Source: Blasia pusilla (taxonomy: Eukaryota; Marchantiophyta; Marchantiopsida; Blasiales). Taken from it: a stretch of DNA of 64,000 bases. Position numbers and translations under genes: made by a program. Location of the stretch: the NCBI GenBank assembly GCA_050084515.1, contig CM114271.1, positions 57,164,001-57,228,000 of the forward strand. Direction: 5' to 3'. Below the pieces are notes generated by a model. The model saw only the letters and a program-made list of their open reading frames with translations, did not search any database and was not told the DNA's origin. Below, in pieces: positions 59,262 to 64,000 of this stretch (position 1 is the stretch's first letter; each line of letters starts with the position of its first letter).

Positions 59262-60010
59262 TTGAAGTTATATGGGCTAAAGCTATATCTAGGCAAAAGC
59301 AAGTTCTTCTACGATCAGATTGAGTACCTGGGTCATATGATATATCCAAGGGGCGTTGGTGTGCAGCAGACAAAGGTAGAGGCTATTTCACGCATTCCAC
59401 GCCCTATAGATGTGAGTCGAGTTCATACATTCATGGGATTGGCGAACTTCTATCGAGGATACGTCAAGGGTTTCAGTTTGATTGCAAAGTCGCCAATCTT
59501 GCTAACCAAGGTGGATCACGAGTGGCACTAGGGGGAGGAGCAGAAAAGAGCATTTTGAGCTACTCAAGAACTGATTGACGTCCGTGCCCACATTGAGGAG
59601 ACCGATCAGGGGACGTCCTTTCCAATTGCATATCAATGGGAGCATGTTGGGGCTTGGAGCCGTCCTCACCCAGCATGACGATGATGGTAGAGAGTTCATG
59701 GTGGCTTACGCTAGTCGCTCAAACAACCTTGTAGAGGCGAAGTATAGCTCGTATGAGGGTGAGTGCTTGGTGCAGTGTGGGCTGTTGCACATTTCAGATG
59801 TTATCTTCTTTGGAAATCCCTTTACCATCATTACTGATCATGAGCCACTTAAGTGATTGATGGAGTCCGACAAGCTTACAGGGAAGCTTGCGAGGTGGGC
59901 TCTTTTGTTACACGAGTATGACTTCCAAATGGTACATAGACCTAGGACGCTCAACCAGGATGCACATGGTTTGAGTGCAACCGTAATCCATACCCGAGTC
60001 AACAAGATAC
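59262..60010 (+). pseudogene. Gypsy RT thumb/connection and RNase H
   Basis: GKSKFFYDQIEYLGHMI, FMGLANFYRGYVKGFSLIAK, then RNase H: LGLGAVLTQHDDDGREF, YASRSNNLVEAKYSSYEGE, FTIITDHEPLK. Several frame changes occur, with TGA at a CGA-type position (VF-stop-RL, near 59257) and TGG-to-stop changes at WH-stop-GEE (59529) and LK-stop-LMES (59854). Confidence 0.82.
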
Positions 60011-60349
60011 GATTGGAGCTCGATGGCATGGAGAGAGTTATGAGGAGTTGGTGCCAAGATGGCACGCGTCAGCCTATTTGGGCTTCTTGGCTAAGGAGAG
60101 CCAGATTGCTGAGACTTCGATGGCGAGGTCTAATGGAGAGTCCTTAAATCCAGAGGCCGGTGAGGAGACGATAGATGGTCGAGATATTCACGACAATGGA
60201 GTAGTCTTGGAGTACCTGCATACTGGCAGGGTCGCGAGCACAATGGGTGGTAGAGAGCAGGATAGAATCCTACAGCGAGCCAGAAGATTCGATGGAAGGG
60301 GACACATGTGTTGCCAGTGTGGGAGGATGGTAGAGTGTATGTAGTGCCT

Positions 60350-61417
60350 CATCCTTTGTAGAGAGGATATTTGGTGTATCATGCCCACGAGGAGTTGAGT
60401 TATTTTGGAGTGAAGCGGACGTACAACTTGCTCCACATTCAGTATTGGTGGCGAGGCATGCAAACTAACGTTCGGCAATTTGTTGCCACATGCATGGTGT
60501 GTGATCAAGTCCGGGCATCGTTCAATGCTCCTCCACAGTTGCATCCACTTTCGATCATGGGTTTAGGTTATAGATGGAGTTTGGATTTTGCAGGACCTTA
60601 AACTTCGACGGAGCGCTATAGTCGTTATGTGTTGGTGATGGTTGAACACTTCTCCAAGTGGACAGAGTTGGTTGCATTGCCTAACAAAGCGAGTGAGGGA
60701 GTAGCGTATGCCTTCCTACATCGGGTGCTGAATCATTGCAGCGCACCAGTTGAGGTGTTAACAGACCAAGGTACATAGTTCCACGGGGAGTTTCAGGCCT
60801 TGTGTGATCAGGCACTGATCGACCACCGCACTACTTTGCAAGATCATCTTGAGGCGGATGGACTAGCGGAGCGGGTTGTGCATATGGTGAGGAGAGGATT
60901 ACGCGAGTATAGCTTGCAGAGAGGTCACCTAGGAGATTGGGACCTCCAATTATCGTGGTTGGCGATGGGATACAGATTCAACAGACACGCATTCTTAGCG
61001 TCTTTCTCACCGTATTTGCTTTTGTATGGCCGAGGGCTAGATTTACCTATGGCCATTCTTCGAGATATTGGTGAGGTGTTGAACCTTGATAACCCTGATG
61101 TATGGATGTGAGCATGTTCTCATAAGGCTGAATTGTTTCGGAGAGTGATGCCCATGGCGGTTGAGAACTTGGCGATTGCGCACCATCAGGATACATGGAG
61201 GTATGCGACTATTGGGGGAGGTGGTTATCAACCTACTATCCGAAGGTTTCATCAGAGAGACTATGTCTACTTGCAGCAGACGGCACCCACCCCGTTGGAT
61301 GTGACTGCAGGGCACACCATCTTGAGAGTACGTGAGGTTTTGCCATCAAGTGTTCTCTTATTGGAGAGACGTTATGGTATGGTTTGGAAGGACTATATGC
61401 GTAACTGTGCGCCATGA
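60350..61417 (+). pseudogene. Gypsy integrase
   Basis: HHCC zinc domain (YHAHEELSYFGVKRTYNLLH ... CMVCDQV, about 60370-60520). Core: WSLDFAGP with the first Asp, VEVLTDQGT with the second, EADGLAERVV with the catalytic Glu (about 60850). Then LGDWDLQLSWLAMGYR and the C-terminal LRVREVLPSSVLLLE and VWKDYMRNCAP. Stops include TAG after TDQGT (near 60777) and TGA near 61110. Confidence 0.82.
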
Positions 61418-61469
61418 CACCTTCCAAACATTGACGGTACTGCTGATCAGAGCTTAGCAGTAGTTCCTT

Positions 61470-61605
61470 TAGGCTTACGGTGGATGTTGTGTGGTTTCGC
61501 CTGCGGTGCAACCACTATGCTAGTCTGTGATGGGTGTTTGGATGTCATATGGCATATGGCATGTCTGACGCCACTTTGCATTAGGGTTCTTGAGGGACGA
61601 TGAAT
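61470..61605 (+). pseudogene. PHD-like zinc finger after the integrase
   Basis: Text CGFACG, then TTMLVCDGC, VIWHMACLTPL, a TGA where Trp is expected, and MCPKY matches the C4HC3 order of a PHD finger (C..C, CDxC, H..C, CPxC), with the last Cys changed to Tyr. PHD fingers read histone H3 tails. A chromodomain is the usual histone-reading module at this position in chromoviruses, so a PHD here could have served targeting. It is decayed but readable. Confidence 0.7.
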
Positions 61606-62550
61606 GTGTCCCAAATATACAAAGAGTAGATAGTTCTAGATTCGGACTTGTGTTTGTGACATGGATGATAAGAAGACGACTAATGATGGGGCCACATGAG
61701 CAATCAAACTTTTTGCTCTTAGAATTCGAGAGATGTATGTCATGGTAGGTAGAGATAGATGGCTATCTGGAGTTAGAGGGACCTAATCATCAACTAGGGG
61801 GGCGATTGGAGATATTTTGGTACTTCTTGTCTCGTTTTTTGGATGCCATGAGTTAGCATGGGATTGTGCATGTTTTTTTTTTTTGTTCGCTGATAGCGAT
61901 GTGTATACGCACGACATATGGCATTAGCCTACATCTCATCTTTGCATTTCATTTACTTGCTTTGTGATATACTTTGGATATGCCTTTATCATTTCATTTG
62001 CATCATTTCCAATCTTACCATCCATTTGGATTCAATTGCTCTCTGTTGTTCATTCCAACTAAGGCTCATTTTTTTGGCTGCACTTCCTTGATCTTTGATA
62101 TTATCATTCGTCTAATAACTATAGTTCATATATTTGATTTCATTCTAGAATTGATTTCATATTCATCACTCCATATAACTCATATCGGCTTTAGCCTCAA
62201 TCTAATTTTTTTCATTGCATTTATTTGCTAGAAGACTTGCTTGATCTTGTGGACTCCATGAAGTTGATTTTAGCCTACTTGATGTATCTGACTCTAGCTT
62301 CAATGTAACCTTGTCACTCTGTATATTTGGTGTTAGCCTTTGTATGCTCTTCATCACTCCATGTATCTGATACTAGCCTCAATCTACGTTTTGATATATA
62401 GGGGATTCTCAAATCCACCTAGTTTCTTATATTATCCTCGATATGTGTCTATTTTTTATCACAAGTTTCTATGCTTATTCATTATACCATAATAGCTACT
62501 TTGTTCATTTTCCAAATATGTAGACTCATACATTAGTGAACTTATAAATT
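61606..62550. other. Possible gypsy 3' end and AT-rich flank
   Basis: The purine tract at 61794-61802 may be a PPT, so a 3' LTR could start at about 61807. No LTR end or partner was identified. Confidence 0.35.
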
Positions 62551-63030
62551 TTGCTCTGGCTCAATTTATACATATGTCATGGAGGTTTGTATGATATTCA
62601 GAAGTGCAACAATTTTCAGCAAGGGTGCACTTGTGATTGTGCAAATTGGGATGATCATCGACATACCATTCCAATCAATGTCTATCACTCTATCCTTTCA
62701 CCTTTAGATGAAGCTAAGAAACGTTCAATCCAACTTACAAGTGAGATAGAAGTTACCACAGATGTCCTCTAGCTTGAACATGAGGCCCGTTTAGATACCA
62801 CAACTAGATTAAATGATGCCAGGCAGAAATCGAAAGATGCTAGGGATGGATTGAAAGATTTCTTAAAGGCTGTTGAGGGTTACATTTAGAGTAATTCCAA
62901 GCTTACTTTGCAACCTTCTATGATTGAGTCCCTATTAGTCGACTATTACACGAGTAGTATTACCCGTCATCACATGCTCATTTTCAGTTACATGTATTCC
63001 CTGACATTTTTTGGAGCTTCTGATACTTAA
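62551..63030 (+). pseudogene. Unidentified coiled-coil-like ORF relic
   Basis: One frame runs from 62551 to a TAA at 63028-63030 and is broken by two TAGs only (62770-62772 and 62887-62889). The middle is charged and heptad-like (LDEAKKRSIQLTSEIEV, then LEHEARLDTTTRLNDA and SKDARDGLKDFLKAVEGYI). The N-terminal part has a Cys-rich CNNFQQGCTCDC. Both TAGs could be former CAG codons. No family recognised. Confidence 0.35.
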
Positions 63031-63876
63031 TTAAACCAACATGTTTTGGGAGCCTTTTGATACCCCTCCTTTAAAATAAATATTATACAGTACTCTACTT
63101 ATTTCTGGCTAGTCGTCTTAGTCATGTATCTTATTTTACTCTTCTCTCCATAAGTTATCTTATTGTCATTTTTGTTCACAATTTCTTAAATTCTAATTTC
63201 TCTTCATACATGCCAAGAATGTTTTTGCACATAGGCTTCCATACTTCTTCCCGTCGGAGTTCTCCACATCCAAATTGAAATGTGCTTCTTGCCCATCTAT
63301 CCCAAGTGTGTTACGCCCATAAGGGCTATGTCTAAATAATGTATCTACTCTACTCAGCTCCACTACATGGAAACTACAATGGACATCCCATGCAAAATTT
63401 TTCTTCTACCAATTAAGCTATAGAAATTGGTTATTTACAAACTCAATTACAATTTGTATCCCTCGAATTAATTTTTTCCTTCATTGCTATGTGCACATAA
63501 CTAGATAAACTCATGCAGTTATGAACTCAACACCCTCAAACCCATCACTCCTCGGTTCATTGCAAGTCAAGTGTACACCGACTTGCAATTCAATCAATAT
63601 TTTCACATCATGTACCATCTGAATTTTTCTTTACCAAAGGGTTGTCATGTATATTGTGTACCCTCACCTCATAGACAATCTCCATCTATCAGTTTCCTCA
63701 AGTAGTGCAACTTCACTAGATTTACAATCACTTGGTTGTGTGCATATATTTCTCCTCCGTATCCATTGGCTTGCGGAGTAATTTCACGCCACTATATTAC
63801 AACTTGAGTCCCATTCTTCATCAATCTACTCTAGGCCGCACACTAGTTTGTCGTATTATGTGACTATTATCAATAA
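63031..63876. other. AT-rich spacer
   Basis: No gene or repeat end recognised. Confidence 0.4.
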
Positions 63877-64000
63877 CTAGTATGTTGCCCGTGCGATGCA
63901 TGGGTAAGAGTTCCCCTTCATTTAATTATTAATTTTAAATGAAATAAGAACATGTGTCAATCATAGAGAACCCTTAAAAAATATATGTCGACATCTGACC
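63877..64000 (-). mobile_element. Helitron 3' end, continuing past the window
   Basis: Read on the minus strand, a hairpin CCCATGCATCGCACGGG is followed 11 nt later by CTAG (63877-63880), next to host A at 63876. Same design as the ends at 18739 and 46364. Confidence 0.65.

Larger units (their letters stand above)
53650..61800 (+). mobile_element. Decayed Ty3/gypsy retrotransposon with DNA methyltransferase and PHD-like finger
   Basis: The domain order on the plus strand is gag, CCHC knuckle, protease, C5 cytosine methyltransferase, RT, RNase H, integrase, PHD-like finger, followed by a purine tract (CTAGGGGGG, 61794-61802) that may be the PPT. The order RT-RH-INT marks Ty3/gypsy. LTRs were not paired: no sequence after 61807 clearly matches anything before 53650. 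Many in-frame stops, a solo LTR inside the methyltransferase and telomeric repeats inside the RT show that it is dead. Confidence 0.88.

Noticed and set aside
61860-61885. T-run as an RNA polymerase III terminator or LINE tail
   Set aside because: No tRNA or LINE sequence lies next to it; a simple homopolymer is enough.

Overview
The window looks like nuclear DNA of a land plant. Two complete intron-rich genes have plant-type splice sites, and both encode proteins I know from plants: a mitochondrial-type lipid-A-disaccharide synthase and a WD40 protein of the Arabidopsis At1g36070-like group. There are plant-type TTTAGGG telomeric repeats and a dense mix of Copia, Ty3/gypsy, non-LTR and Helitron-like elements. 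The repeat types (a gypsy element with its own DNA methyltransferase, a half-tRNA-primed Copia) make me lean to a non-flowering plant such as a lycophyte, fern or bryophyte. That placement is an inference.

Layout. 1-6.3 kb holds degenerate repeats, a long CT microsatellite and two head-to-head ORFs (2.8-4.7 kb), one ending in a SWIM-like zinc motif. 6.8-10.5 kb, minus strand, is a complete nine-exon WD40 gene (467 aa), preceded by a GC-rich upstream block at 12.0-13.3 kb. 13.55-17.2 kb, minus strand, is a decayed non-LTR retrotransposon with an N-terminal zinc finger, RT and a nuclease-like C terminus; a second copy of its 3' end lies at 2.47-2.71 kb. 17.2-29.4 kb is AT-rich and gene-poor, with nested Helitron-like repeats, a fold-back structure, microsatellites and a strong hairpin. 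29.5-33.0 kb is a LINE 3' half abutting a 5'-truncated Copia element with a minisatellite in its LTR.

33.3-45.35 kb, minus strand, is a complete eleven-exon lpxB gene (500 codons plus stop; all splice phases agree). Its intron 8 contains a full Copia retrotransposon (34758-40149) in antisense orientation, with 636-bp LTRs that look identical, a 5-bp target duplication and a primer-binding site matching the anticodon arm of initiator tRNA-Met rather than its 3' end. The internal ORF carries about five single-base frame breaks.

45.4-53 kb is repeat relics: Helitron ends, inverted AT-rich copies, a Copia RT fragment, a PIF1/Helitron helicase fragment and LTR-like sequence. 53.65-61.6 kb is a decayed Ty3/gypsy element in the order gag, protease, C5 cytosine DNA methyltransferase, RT, RNase H, integrase, PHD-like finger. 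It has been hit by a solo LTR (57023-58043, TSD TTGGT) inside the methyltransferase and by four telomeric repeats inside the RT. The last 2.4 kb is AT-rich, with a coiled-coil-like relic and a Helitron 3' end at 63877.

Only the WD40 gene and lpxB look like functioning host genes. The most notable system is the methyltransferase- and PHD-bearing gypsy element; next come the half-tRNA-primed Copia and its place inside lpxB. Exon coordinates were worked out by hand from splice signals, reading phase and recalled family sequence, and not from an alignment program.
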